DNA of 33,495 nt, taken from positions 1-33,495 of the forward strand of contig JACPRB010000163.1 of NCBI GenBank assembly GCA_016190155.1, written 5' to 3'. Within the stretch, counting starts at the first letter, position 1; every line of letters begins with the position of its first letter. A program made the position numbers and the translations under genes. Of this stretch, positions 7,977 to 16,971 are shown one piece after another. Origin of the DNA: Planctomycetota bacterium. Lineage in GTDB: Bacteria > Planctomycetota > MHYJ01 > JACPRB01. Below the pieces are notes generated by a model, which did no database searches, had not been told where the DNA came from, and was given only the letters and a program-made list of their open reading frames with translations.

Positions 7977-8855
7977 GTGGAAAAGAGTCCTTTCGACGCC
8001 TTCTCGGAGACCGTCGTCTCGGTCGTGGAGCGGGTCGGGCCCTCGGTGGTCGCGATCGAGGCAGACCGTTCCCGCGGCATCGGATCGGGGTCCGGTTTCA
8101 TCTTCGGTCCCGGTGGCACCGTGCTGACCAACAGCCATGTCGTGCACGAGGCGGAGGATATTCGCGTCGTCCTGCCGGACGGTCGCCGGCTTGATGCGGA
8201 GACGATCGGAGAGGATCTCCACACGGACGTGGCCGTGCTGCGCGTGTCCGATCGCAATCTCGCGCCGGTCTCGCCGGGCAATTCAGCGGTACTGCGCGTG
8301 GGACAGCTCGTGATCGCGATCGGCAATCCGTTGGGATTGCAAGCCACGGTGACCACGGGAGTCGTCAGCGCCCTGGGGCGCTCCATGCGCACGGCCTCCG
8401 GACGTCTGATCGACAACGTCATCCAGACCGACGCCGCGCTCAATCCGGGCAGCTCGGGAGGACCGCTGGTCACCTCCCAGGCCGAAGTGGTCGGAGTCAA
8501 TACCGCGATCATCCTGCCGGCGCAGGGGATTTGCCTTGCCATTCCGATCAACATCGCGCGGTTCGTCGCCGAACGCCTGATCCGAGACGGGGAGATCCGC
8601 CGGGGCTATCTCGGTGTGGCGGGCCAGACGTTTGCCGATGCGGTGCTCGTCGTGGAGGTGGAGCGCGGAAGCCCGGCCGATTGGGCGGGGGTGCGTTCGG
8701 GCGATCTCATCGTCTGGGCCGGCGAGCATCCGGTGACGAGCATGGATGATCTGCAGCGCGCGCTGACCGACGACATCATCGGCCGGCGGCTCGACCTGGT
8801 GGTGGTGCGCGAAGGCCGGAAGGTCGTGCTCAAGGCGACTCCGCAAGCAGCGTGA
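7977..8855 (+). CDS. HtrA/DegP-like trypsin-type serine protease with PDZ domain (GTG start)
   Basis: LTNSHVV, HTDVAVLRV, NPGSSGGPLV catalytic motifs; C-terminal PDZ (GYLGVAGQ…DLIVWAGEHPVTSMDDLQRAL). No obvious signal peptide. Confidence 0.88.
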   Translation: MEKSPFDAFSETVVSVVERVGPSVVAIEADRSRGIGSGSGFIFGPGGTVLTNSHVVHEAEDIRVVLPDGRRLDAETIGEDLHTDVAVLRVSDRNLAPVSPGNSAVLRVGQLVIAIGNPLGLQATVTTGVVSALGRSMRTASGRLIDNVIQTDAALNPGSSGGPLVTSQAEVVGVNTAIILPAQGICLAIPINIARFVAERLIRDGEIRRGYLGVAGQTFADAVLVVEVERGSPADWAGVRSGDLIVWAGEHPVTSMDDLQRALTDDIIGRRLDLVVVREGRKVVLKATPQAA

Positions 8856-9717
8856 GCGTGTTCGCGTGGATGGCGACCACGTCCTCCGTGCGCCGCGCGT
8901 AACCGCCCCCGAGCGTCACGGCGATCGGCCGCCGGCGCGCGCGGCATTCGCGATAGACGATCCGATCGCGCTCCGCCAGTCCCTCGATCGAGAGCGCGAG
9001 TCCGCCCAGCTTGTCCTCCCGGTAGGGATCGGCGCCCGCCTGGTAGAGGACGAGGTCCGGCTGGAACTCGGCCAGGATCTTCGGCACGGCCTGCCGCACG
9101 TGTTCCAGGTACTCTTCGTCGCCGGTCCCGTCGTCCAGTCCGATGTCCCAGGTCGAGCGCTCTTTGCGCGGGTAGTTGTGTTCCTGGTGCATGGAGAACG
9201 TGTAGACCGATGGATCGTCCGCGAAGATGCGCGCGGTGCCGTTTCCTTGGTGAAGATCGAGATCGATGACGGACGCGCGCCGGATTCGTCCCTCGTGCTG
9301 AAGCTGACGGATCGCGACCGCCAGATCGTTGATCAGACAGAAACCCTCGCCGTGATCGGCAAACGCGTGGTGGAATCCCCCGGACAGGTTGGCGGCCGCC
9401 CCTTCTTCCAAGGCGCGGCGCGCGGCGAGAATCGTCCCGCCCGTGGCCAAGCGGAACGTCTCGATCACGCGTTCCGTGACGGGCACTTCGAACTCAGGGT
9501 AGCCCAGCTCGGGCGTTCGAGTCAGCTCGCGCAGGCGCGCCAGGTACGCTTTCGTGTGCACGCGCTCGAGTTCGGCGTCGGTGGCGGGCGGCGGTTCGAC
9601 GAGCGTGATTCCCTTCTGCGCGAGCCGCTCGGCGACGAGCGCGTATTTCTCGACGGGGAAGACGTGTTCGCCCCATTCCAAGGCATAGCGGGGCGAGTAG
9701 ACGTAGGTGGGGCTCAC
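8830..9717 (-). CDS. Histone deacetylase-like (HDAC superfamily) amidohydrolase (GTG start)
   Basis: ANLSGGFHHAFADHGEGFCLINDLAVAIRQL, VIDLDLHQGNGTA, YQAGADPYREDKLGGL, VTLGGGY; 26-bp convergent overlap with the htrA-like gene. Confidence 0.9.
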   Translation of the reverse strand: MSPTYVYSPRYALEWGEHVFPVEKYALVAERLAQKGITLVEPPPATDAELERVHTKAYLARLRELTRTPELGYPEFEVPVTERVIETFRLATGGTILAARRALEEGAAANLSGGFHHAFADHGEGFCLINDLAVAIRQLQHEGRIRRASVIDLDLHQGNGTARIFADDPSVYTFSMHQEHNYPRKERSTWDIGLDDGTGDEEYLEHVRQAVPKILAEFQPDLVLYQAGADPYREDKLGGLALSIEGLAERDRIVYRECRARRRPIAVTLGGGYARRTEDVVAIHANTLTLLAESP

Positions 9718-9726
9718 GGCGGATCG

Positions 9727-9954
9727 CTAGGTGACCAGGACGCTCTGAATGGCCGAATAGGGGATGACCATCTTGGCCTTCTGTCCTTTGCGCCGTCCCA
9801 TCGTGACGGTCACGAGGAAGCCGAGCTGCTGCGCCTCGTCGTCGAGATACTCGAGTTGATAGAGGGTATCCGGAACACCGAGGGCGATGGTGGTGCCATC
9901 GACGAGCTTGATCTCCGTAACCGCGTCCCCTCGAATCGTCTCCGCGAGCTTCAT
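9727..9954 (-). CDS. Small conserved-looking hypothetical protein
   Basis: 75 aa MKLAETIRGDAVTEIKLVDGTTIALGVPDTLYQLEYLDDEAQQLGFLVTVTMGRRKGQKAKMVIPYSAIQSVLVT; start overlaps the yacP-like stop. Confidence 0.55.
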   Translation of the reverse strand: MKLAETIRGDAVTEIKLVDGTTIALGVPDTLYQLEYLDDEAQQLGFLVTVTMGRRKGQKAKMVIPYSAIQSVLVT

Positions 9955-10409
9955 GGTTTGTCCCTTTCCAGGCCGAACCGACGCAGCCATACCTTGGCTT
10001 CGGCATCGGAAATCCCTTCGCGCTTGGCCGCCGGCTCTGAGTCCGAAGGGGAAGGGGTCAAAGCGCGCAGGAACTCCTCCGAAGACGTGGCCGCCATCTT
10101 GTGCTGTCGGGCGGCCTCGACCACGGCACGATCAGATGATACCACGTGAAACGCCGTTCGGTCGGAGGTGCCCGCCACCAGTTGTTCGATCGCCTCATCC
10201 GCTGTCGTGTCGGCGGAGAGGAACACGACGTCGACATGTTCGCTGCGACCGCGAAACGGGCCGTCGCGGCCGTCGAAGTACACGCGGGCACGCTGTCCGG
10301 TAGCGGCGCAATAGGTCTCGATTCGGGCCAGCAGGTCGCTCCGCGCGGCCGGAATATCGCGGACGGCGCCCGTCGCGAACAGCACGTTGTATCCGTCGAT
10401 GAGGAACAT
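9951..10409 (-). CDS. YacP-like NYN domain (PIN-fold) RNase
   Basis: MFLIDGYNVLF, RARVYFDGRDG, VDVVFLSADTTADEAIEQL, HVVSSDRAVVEAAR. Confidence 0.85.
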   Translation of the reverse strand: MFLIDGYNVLFATGAVRDIPAARSDLLARIETYCAATGQRARVYFDGRDGPFRGRSEHVDVVFLSADTTADEAIEQLVAGTSDRTAFHVVSSDRAVVEAARQHKMAATSSEEFLRALTPSPSDSEPAAKREGISDAEAKVWLRRFGLERDKP

Positions 10410-10417
10410 CCTTACAT

Positions 10418-10423
10418 AGTGTA
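10418..10423 (-). promoter_or_regulatory. Putative -10 box (TACACT) 8 nt upstream of the yacP-like ATG
   Basis: TACACT-ATGTAAGG-ATG on the minus strand; weak -35. Confidence 0.3.
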
Positions 10424-10462
10424 GCACCGGTCTTCGAGGCGGTGGATGTGCGGTAGGTTCCA

Positions 10463-10524
10463 CGCGGAGATTCCCCCAATATCGGAAAAAACCGAAAGGG
10501 GAGATGAGGAGATTGGGAGATCGG
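10463..10524 (+). repeat. Dispersed intergenic repeat family C, copy 1
   Basis: CGCGGAGATTCCCCCAATATCGGAAAAAACCGAAAGGGGAGATGAGGAGATTGGGAGATCGG; aligns with 30709-30775 (+) and 30909-30966 (-). Confidence 0.6.
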
Positions 10525-10610
10525 TGAATTCATCGTTCATGCGCGACTCAATCGCTCCGTAGAACCTGCTGGGAGCACCTGGCCGCAGCCCGCTTGGGCG
10601 TTGTAATCGG

Positions 10611-10800
10611 GGATGGGCTTCTGGGACCGGTTGCGCATCGAGCAGATCGTGACGAATCTGCTGACCAACGCGTTGAAGTTCGGCCTCGGCCGTCCCGTGC
10701 ATCTGCAGGTGGAGGGTCGCCCGTCGGCGGCGAGGCTGGTCGTGCGGGACTTCGGGATAGGCATCGGGCCCGATGACACGCAGCGGATCTTCTGTGCTTT
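10611..10800 (+). pseudogene. Histidine-kinase HATPase_c relic (N-box to G1-box only)
   Basis: GFWDRLRIEQIVTNLLTNALKFGLGRPVHLQVEGRPSAARLVVRDFGIGIGPDDTQRIF; in-frame TAA directly upstream; no DHp/HisKA domain and homology-like sequence ends abruptly. Confidence 0.7.
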
Positions 10801-10829
10801 GGGGAATCTCTGCGGATCAGACCGTTCTT

Positions 10830-10858
10830 TTGAAAAGATCACCGCTTTGCGCTACCCT
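10830..10858 (+). promoter_or_regulatory. Putative sigma70-like promoter TTGAAA-17-TACCCT of the ECF sigma gene
   Basis: -10 box ends 7 nt before the GTG start at 10866. Confidence 0.4.
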
Positions 10859-10865
10859 TTGCGCC

Positions 10866-11570
10866 GTGCGCGATCCCGATACGAACCTTCACGACGGATC
10901 GTCGGACTTCCCCGAGACCACGTGGGGACTGGTCGCCCGCCTGCGCAAGCCGAAGGATCTGGAGGTGCTCTGCAGGAGATACTGGAGGCCGATCTATCTG
11001 TACGTGCGGGCGGCGTGGTCCAAGTCCAACGAGGACGCAAAAGATCTTTCCCAAGCGTTCTTCCTCTGGCTTATCGAAGACGATGTCCTGCGGAAGTACG
11101 AACCGCAGCGAGGGGGATTCCGGCATTACCTGAAGGGCCTCTTGAGGAATTTCGTGGGACATCGGGAGCGGGCCCTCGGCGCCCTGAAGCGCGGCGGAGG
11201 GGCGAAGATCCTCCCGATCTGCGAGGATGCGGTGGCGGAGGCGCTGGTAGACGGAGAAACGCCGGAGCAGGCCCTCGACCGCGCCTGGATGACCGAGGTC
11301 GTGAAGCAGGCGACGGAACGCGTGCGCGCGCGGCTCGCCGACGGCGATCGCGCCATCCTCTGGCGCGTCTTCGAGGAATACGACATCGCCGGCCGGGACG
11401 CCACCTACACGGACGTCGCCGCGCGGTTGGGGATCAGCGAGAGCGACGTGCGCAACCATCTCTTCGCCGTCCGTGAGAAGATCCGCGAGGAGATTCGCTT
11501 GGAGCTGTGCGACACGGTGTCCGACCCGCGCGAGCTCGAGGACGAGTGGCGGGCGCTCTTGGGCGCGTAA
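10866..11570 (+). CDS. ECF-type RNA polymerase sigma factor, Planctomycete-like
   Basis: FPETTWGLVARLRKPKDLEVLCRRYWRPIYLYVRAAWSKSNEDAKDLSQAFFLWLIE (region 2) and YTDVAARLGISESDVRNHLFAVREKIREEIR (region 4). GTG start. Confidence 0.8.
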   Translation: MRDPDTNLHDGSSDFPETTWGLVARLRKPKDLEVLCRRYWRPIYLYVRAAWSKSNEDAKDLSQAFFLWLIEDDVLRKYEPQRGGFRHYLKGLLRNFVGHRERALGALKRGGGAKILPICEDAVAEALVDGETPEQALDRAWMTEVVKQATERVRARLADGDRAILWRVFEEYDIAGRDATYTDVAARLGISESDVRNHLFAVREKIREEIRLELCDTVSDPRELEDEWRALLGA

Positions 11571-11595
11571 GCGTTCACCCGTTCAACGGTTACCC
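11568..11595. repeat. Intergenic repeat family B: TAAGCGTTCACCCGTTCAACGGTTACC
   Basis: Begins at the sigma factor TAA stop; related sequences at 19971-19986 and 23422-23530. Confidence 0.6.
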
Positions 11596-11599
11596 CGCG

Positions 11600-13396
11600 C
11601 TATTGCGTGTACCGGCGGGACGAGAGCAACTCGCCCTTGGCGTCGAACACGAACTCGCGGTACTCGTAGCCGATGATGAGGTCGATGTTGGAGTAGACCG
11701 GCTTCTTGTAGATCCAGACCTTCTTGCCGTTCGCATCCGGCATGTCCTCATCGGGACCGCCGTACCGGTCCCAGATTTGCCGCTGGCCCGGGCCGAGCGT
11801 CGCCAGAAAAGCCTTGCGGCGCTTCTCCATTTCTTCGGCGTACTTTCGGGCCTCTTCCTCGCTCTTGCGGACCCTCTCGAGCTGCTCTTCGTGCTGCTTC
11901 TTCAACTTCGCGATCAGGCCGCGGGCGTCCGCCGCATTGTGGGCGTTCTGGGGGATCTTCTCGAGGATTTGGATCGCCTCCAGTTCCTTGTTCGGAAAGG
12001 CGTCCAGCCGTTTCGTCACTTCCATGGCCTGCGCGTACTGCTTGGCATGGGTCAGCCGCAGGTGCTCGCCTTTCGCCCGTTCCGCGATGGGGCTGTCGTT
12101 GGGGATCATCTCCAGAATCGCCATCGCCACGTCGCCTTCGGAAATGCTCAGGACGTCGGGGGCTTGGTAGATCACGCTGCAAATGAAGTACTCGTTGGAG
12201 TGTTGCTCGCGCTGCCACTGATTGGGCTCCACATACGGCCATGGGCGTACGCCTTTGGAAGGACCATCGTAGCGCAAGAATCTGTGAATGCCGCCCACCT
12301 GCCCCGCGACCTTCAGGATCGCTTCGTGCCTGTCCGTTTTCGACAGGCTGGGGAAATCCTCGGCGATATGCCGAATGAAGTGCGCCCGGACGCGGTGGTC
12401 TCGATAGAGGGTGGAGGGCGTCAAGTCGTTGAGCTTGAGGGACGCCATCATCTCCTTCTTGTGCTTGAGGAACACCGGCACGAAGACCTTCTCGATGAGC
12501 TCCACTTGTTGCTCGTAGGTGAGCTTGTGGGAGGCCATCTCCTCGGTCCTGCTCTTCGTTAGCGTCTCGGTTGTCTTGGTCTCGATCTTGCCGAAGTCGC
12601 CCAGTAGCTCGGCCAGGGCCGTCTTCGCCAGCGCCTCGGGCGCGGCGCCTTTCTCCTCGAAGAGCGTCGCGGCTCCTTCGGGCTTGGCGGCCTTGCTCTC
12701 GGGCTTGCCCGTGAGCTCGGTCACCGACAGCCCCCTGCCATCCTTGTCGAACGCGATCACGGCGACGCCGCCGTAGTCGATCTTCCTGCGGTTATCCCAC
12801 GCGGCTTTCGCCGACCCCGCGAACGAGACGCTCTGGATCGCCTTCTGCGGATCCATCGGTTGATCCCCGGTGAAGGGGAAGAAATAGATGATGTAGTGAT
12901 CGATGCCGAACGCGGGCGTTTCCCATGAGAAGTACATGCCGATGTTCGGCTCGGGATACAAGCATCGGGTCGGAACTCTTCCTTCGGGAGGCGAGAAGAG
13001 CGGGAAGACGTGCGTCAGGGATTCGGCATAGGTGTCGGCTGTCACGCCCAGCTTCGTCACCGGTTGGGCCTTGCCTTGCGGATCGAATGCGACGAGGCCC
13101 GCGAAGTTGTAGGACCTTTCACATCGATTGTTGTCCCAGGCCGCTCGGACGGAGCCGGACAGTCGGTGTTTGGCGACGGCCTGGTTGGGCTTGCAGTGAC
13201 GGCCAGGTCCCTGGATGCTCTTGTCGGCGGCCTTGAAGAAGTAGAGCACGTAGTGATCGACTGGGCCCGCCGGCGGCTCCCAGGAGAAGACGGCGCCATG
13301 GGCGGGAGCCAGGTTCGAAAGCGATTCGAGCTTGACCGCAATGTCCGGCTCTTGCTGGCAGGTGAGCACGGCGGCGACGAAGATGGTGGTGACCAT
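11600..13396 (-). CDS. Exported-like protein with two tandem homologous N-terminal domains, coiled coil and a C-terminal small domain; function unknown
   Basis: Internal duplication: VFSWEPPAGPVDHYVLYFF…SGSVRAAWDNNR…GLVAFDPQGKAQPVTKLG versus YFSWETPAFGIDHYIIYFF…AGSAKAAWDNRR…VIAFDKDGRGLSVTELTG; C-term RQIWDRYGGPDEDM…VWIYKKP…YEYREFVFDAKGELL. SD AAGGAG upstream of ATG 13396. Confidence 0.75.
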   Translation of the reverse strand: MVTTIFVAAVLTCQQEPDIAVKLESLSNLAPAHGAVFSWEPPAGPVDHYVLYFFKAADKSIQGPGRHCKPNQAVAKHRLSGSVRAAWDNNRCERSYNFAGLVAFDPQGKAQPVTKLGVTADTYAESLTHVFPLFSPPEGRVPTRCLYPEPNIGMYFSWETPAFGIDHYIIYFFPFTGDQPMDPQKAIQSVSFAGSAKAAWDNRRKIDYGGVAVIAFDKDGRGLSVTELTGKPESKAAKPEGAATLFEEKGAAPEALAKTALAELLGDFGKIETKTTETLTKSRTEEMASHKLTYEQQVELIEKVFVPVFLKHKKEMMASLKLNDLTPSTLYRDHRVRAHFIRHIAEDFPSLSKTDRHEAILKVAGQVGGIHRFLRYDGPSKGVRPWPYVEPNQWQREQHSNEYFICSVIYQAPDVLSISEGDVAMAILEMIPNDSPIAERAKGEHLRLTHAKQYAQAMEVTKRLDAFPNKELEAIQILEKIPQNAHNAADARGLIAKLKKQHEEQLERVRKSEEEARKYAEEMEKRRKAFLATLGPGQRQIWDRYGGPDEDMPDANGKKVWIYKKPVYSNIDLIIGYEYREFVFDAKGELLSSRRYTQ

Positions 13397-13405
13397 ACTT
13401 GCTCC

Positions 13406-16400
13406 TTACTGTTGCTGAACGACTACGTCGTCGATCAGCCAGCCTTCGTGGTTGTTGGAGGTGCCGTCGACGGTGTCGAAGAAAAACCGGACGTTGATCG
13501 TGCCCCACGCGGGATCCAGATTGATCTCGTGCGTGTGCCAGGCCCCCATGGCGCCGCATCCGCCGGATGTCGAGGAGAATTGTCGCTGGAGCACCTGGGT
13601 GGTGAATCCGTCCTTGCTGATGTGCAGCCAGCGCTTGTCCCAGCTTGTGCCCGTCGTCTCGGTCCTGTACTTGCACCGGAACCGAAGCTTGGGAGAGGCG
13701 CTTCCCGACAGACCAATGGCGGGCGAAGTCGCGCTGCCGGCATTGGGAGACCCGCTGTCGTAATTCGTGCCGTTGTTGTACTGCAGGGCGTTCGCGCGCA
13801 TGGCCCATCCGACGCCGTTGGCCGTCGGGGTCGAGAACGTCCATCCGGCGGTGCCGCCGAAATCCGTCTGGTACAGGGCGCCGGCCGGCGGCAGTGGAGC
13901 CGCTTCTTCACGGATCGCGAAATCGTCGATGAACCACCCGGCGAACGCGTTGGACGTGCCGTCTATGGAGTCGAACCTAAAGCGGACTTGAACATTACCC
14001 CAGGAGGGTTCCAACTCGATGACATGTTGATGCCACGTTCCCGTGTCGGCGCAGCCCCCCGAGGTGGACGAAAGCTGCCGGTCCAGGAGCGGCGTCGCGA
14101 ATCCGTTATTGCTGACGCGCACGAAACGTTTGTCGTACGCGGTGCCCGCCGTTTCGGTTTGGTACAGGCACGCGAAGGCGAGCTGGGGATTCCTCATGCC
14201 GGAAAGATCGACGGCCATCGACGTGGCGCTGCCCGTGTTGCGGCTGTTGCCGAGGCTACGGTAATCGGTCCCGTTGTTGTAGTTCAGGCTGCGCGGCGCG
14301 CTCAAGCCGCTCAAGGGCGTGTCGTCTATCCCCCAACTCACGCCGCCCATTGGGGCGTCGAGTGTCCAGCCCGGCGGCAGCGTGTCGAAGGATGTGGCGT
14401 ATCCGAAGGCGCCTCCAGCGACGAAGTCGGCTGCCGTCTCGCTGTTCCCCCCGAACGAAACCCAGGCCGAGAAGTTGCTCGAGCCGCCGGCGGCCCGCGC
14501 CTGCCAGTGATACCGGCCCGAAGGGAGGCCGGAGACCGTGACGTCGGCCTGCGTTCCGCTGGCGAACCATCCGCTTGTCGCGGTCGGCGTGTTCGCGAAG
14601 GGCGTGCCGACCGGCTGGATCTCCACCTGGAGTCGGGCCGGGTCGCCATTGAGATCCGCGACCATCGCCTTCAGGACCAGGATCGAGCTCACGGTCGCTC
14701 CCGTCGCAAGTTCACTCGAGCCGTCGTACTGCGCCGGGGCGCTGACCGACGGTGGGTAATCCACGGCGACGATGAAGGACGGCGAGCCGACATAGAACTG
14801 AGTCCAGGGCGACAGTTGCCCTTGAGCCGTTCGAGCGCGCGCCCTCCAGTGGTAACTCCCGTTGGCGAGATCCGCGACGGTGACGGTGGCCTGGGCGCCG
14901 CTAGCCACGCTGGAGCTGCTCGCCGTCGGAGTCTCCGTGAACGATTCGCCCGCGGTTCGGACCTCGACCTGCAGTTGAACCGTGCCTCCGGTGGGATGGC
15001 TCACGACGCCTCGGAAGAGGACCGTCGAGCTGTTCGCGGTCTCGCCGACGGCCAGCGCAGCGCCTGTCGAATGATGTTGCGACAAGTCGCTCGGAACGGA
15101 AACCGCCATGGGCTCGTAGAGGGCGCTGACGGATCCGCTCGCGATGAGGACCTTGCCGGACGGGAGAGGGGTGGCCGTGTGGCTGACGACCGTCCATGTC
15201 GGGGAATCCGTCGCGGACCATGTGTCGGAAGTCGGATCATACAAGTGTGATCGGGGAGGAAAGCCGTTGGCGCCCGACCATCCGACGGCCAGGATCTTGC
15301 CGGAGAGCAGAAGAGACACGCTGTAGTTGTTGAGAACTTCGGGCATGGAGGCCGCGTTCGTCCATGTCTCGATAGCCGGGGTGTAGAGCAAGCAGGATGG
15401 CGTATTGCCATACCCGTACCAGGTCGATGACTCCCCTCCGGCGAGAAATACCTGGCCGGACGCGAGCACCTGCATGTCGTGATCGCGTCTGACGTCGGGC
15501 AGAGAACCAGTGGCCGACCAAGAGCCCGAAACCGGATCGTATAGTTCACAAGACGGAAGAGCAACCCCAACGGTATCTCCTCCGCTCACAAGCACCTTAC
15601 CCGACGGCACGAGCACGGCGGCATGACGTGTGCGGCTCGTACTCATCAGTCCGGTCGGTGACCATGCGCCCTGAATCGGGTCGTAAAGCTCGCACGAAGC
15701 CGTTGATGTTCCCCCGGCCGCCAACACCTTCCCTGTGGGTAGAAGCGTCAGCGTGTGATCATAGCGGCCGGCGCCCATGGATCCCGTGGTCGACCACACG
15801 CCAGTCGTGGGATTGTAGATCTCGCACGACGAGAGCCCGCCTTGGTTGCCGTAACCCCCGACAAGAAGCGCCTTCCCGGAGGGCATGAGAACGGTCCTAT
15901 GGCCGTATCGTCCGATTCCGAGGTTGCCCGTGGCCGACCAAGTTCCGGAGGCCGGATGGTACAGCTCGCAAGAGCTTAGATAGCTGCCCCAGCTGGTGGT
16001 GCCTCCCGCAACGAGCACCCGACCGTCGTAAAGCCGTGTGGCCGTGTGATCCGAGCGAGTATTCTCGAGCATCCCCCCGGTCGACGACCATCCCGGATCG
16101 ACCGCTACGGGGAAGGCCGCGTCGCTCAGATCGACCTTCGCGCGGGCGATCCATGTCTCGGAACGCCTCTCGATCTCCCACGCGCCGCGGATCTTCTTCC
16201 GATTCGCGTCCATCGCCTCGACAGGATTGAGCCGCAGGAACGGCGCCTCCTCGCTCCAGAGCTCCACGCTGCCGGCGGGCGTGACCTTGACGTCGGTCAC
16301 GGTCGAATCCGGAGTGAGCTCGTAAGCCAAGTCGGGCAACCGATCGGTCCGCTCCAGCACCACCAACTCCTCGACGCGGTCGTGCAGGGGCGCGCTGACG

Positions 16401-16885
16401 ACCGTGATGCCGCCGCCCAACCTGTAGGCGATGGCGTGCTCGATCGGTTCCGCCTGTCCGCGTCCGAAGAGCGGACGCACCTGCATGGCGTGGCCGCGCC
16501 ATGAAACACAAAGGCCGTCCTCGTAAGCTTTGGGGAGGTGCCCGCCGACGGGAATCGTCACTGGATCTTTCTCGCGGGCTACGTCGTAGTCCGGGCTTCC
16601 GAAGGCGTAGTGATCGCCTTGGTCCTCGAGCGCCTGGGCCGAGCCGCTCAGCAGTTCCGGTCTGCGGCCTTCGACGAAGGACGTCAGATCACGCACGTCG
16701 GCCACGAAGCCCTGCCACAGTGAGGCACGCGTGACGGCGGGCGTGGCGGCCGCGACGTTCTTTTCGAGCGGGGCCGGAGAGATTTGCGGCGCCGCGGGTG
16801 GCGCGTGACGGACGATCGACCCGGCCAGCAGGATCAAGCCGGCCACGACCCCGACGATGAGCAGAGCAGAGCGAGTGCGCTTCAT
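13406..16885 (-). CDS. Secreted/anchored Kelch-repeat protein (7 blades) with two Fn3-like and two tandem MAM-like C-terminal domains
   Basis: N-terminal hydrophobic segment MKRTRSALLIVGVVAGLILLAG; repeats such as RHAAVLVPSGKVLVSGG…CELYDPVSGSWSATGSL; duplicated TSGGC…GTWHQHVIELEPSWGNVQVRFRFDSIDGTSN…GWFIDDFAI. Confidence 0.85.
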   Translation of the reverse strand: MKRTRSALLIVGVVAGLILLAGSIVRHAPPAAPQISPAPLEKNVAAATPAVTRASLWQGFVADVRDLTSFVEGRRPELLSGSAQALEDQGDHYAFGSPDYDVAREKDPVTIPVGGHLPKAYEDGLCVSWRGHAMQVRPLFGRGQAEPIEHAIAYRLGGGITVVSAPLHDRVEELVVLERTDRLPDLAYELTPDSTVTDVKVTPAGSVELWSEEAPFLRLNPVEAMDANRKKIRGAWEIERRSETWIARAKVDLSDAAFPVAVDPGWSSTGGMLENTRSDHTATRLYDGRVLVAGGTTSWGSYLSSCELYHPASGTWSATGNLGIGRYGHRTVLMPSGKALLVGGYGNQGGLSSCEIYNPTTGVWSTTGSMGAGRYDHTLTLLPTGKVLAAGGTSTASCELYDPIQGAWSPTGLMSTSRTRHAAVLVPSGKVLVSGGDTVGVALPSCELYDPVSGSWSATGSLPDVRRDHDMQVLASGQVFLAGGESSTWYGYGNTPSCLLYTPAIETWTNAASMPEVLNNYSVSLLLSGKILAVGWSGANGFPPRSHLYDPTSDTWSATDSPTWTVVSHTATPLPSGKVLIASGSVSALYEPMAVSVPSDLSQHHSTGAALAVGETANSSTVLFRGVVSHPTGGTVQLQVEVRTAGESFTETPTASSSSVASGAQATVTVADLANGSYHWRARARTAQGQLSPWTQFYVGSPSFIVAVDYPPSVSAPAQYDGSSELATGATVSSILVLKAMVADLNGDPARLQVEIQPVGTPFANTPTATSGWFASGTQADVTVSGLPSGRYHWQARAAGGSSNFSAWVSFGGNSETAADFVAGGAFGYATSFDTLPPGWTLDAPMGGVSWGIDDTPLSGLSAPRSLNYNNGTDYRSLGNSRNTGSATSMAVDLSGMRNPQLAFACLYQTETAGTAYDKRFVRVSNNGFATPLLDRQLSSTSGGCADTGTWHQHVIELEPSWGNVQVRFRFDSIDGTSNAFAGWFIDDFAIREEAAPLPPAGALYQTDFGGTAGWTFSTPTANGVGWAMRANALQYNNGTNYDSGSPNAGSATSPAIGLSGSASPKLRFRCKYRTETTGTSWDKRWLHISKDGFTTQVLQRQFSSTSGGCGAMGAWHTHEINLDPAWGTINVRFFFDTVDGTSNNHEGWLIDDVVVQQQ

Positions 16886-16971
16886 ACGGTTTCTCCTCAC
16901 AAGGCGAATCCGCTCTCTGTTGCCAGTTCAGGGCGGGGCGTTTAAGAAATCCGGTATCCCGAACATCGCCC

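Noticed and set aside
7970-7979. TATAAG as -10 box for the htrA-like gene
   Set aside because: Only 1 nt before the GTG start; a transcript would begin inside the coding region unless the start is misassigned, so not counted as leaderless evidence.
13010-15250. 746-aa ORF antisense to the Kelch protein
   Set aside because: No motifs, skewed composition; the opposite strand has clear Kelch and MAM-like repeats.
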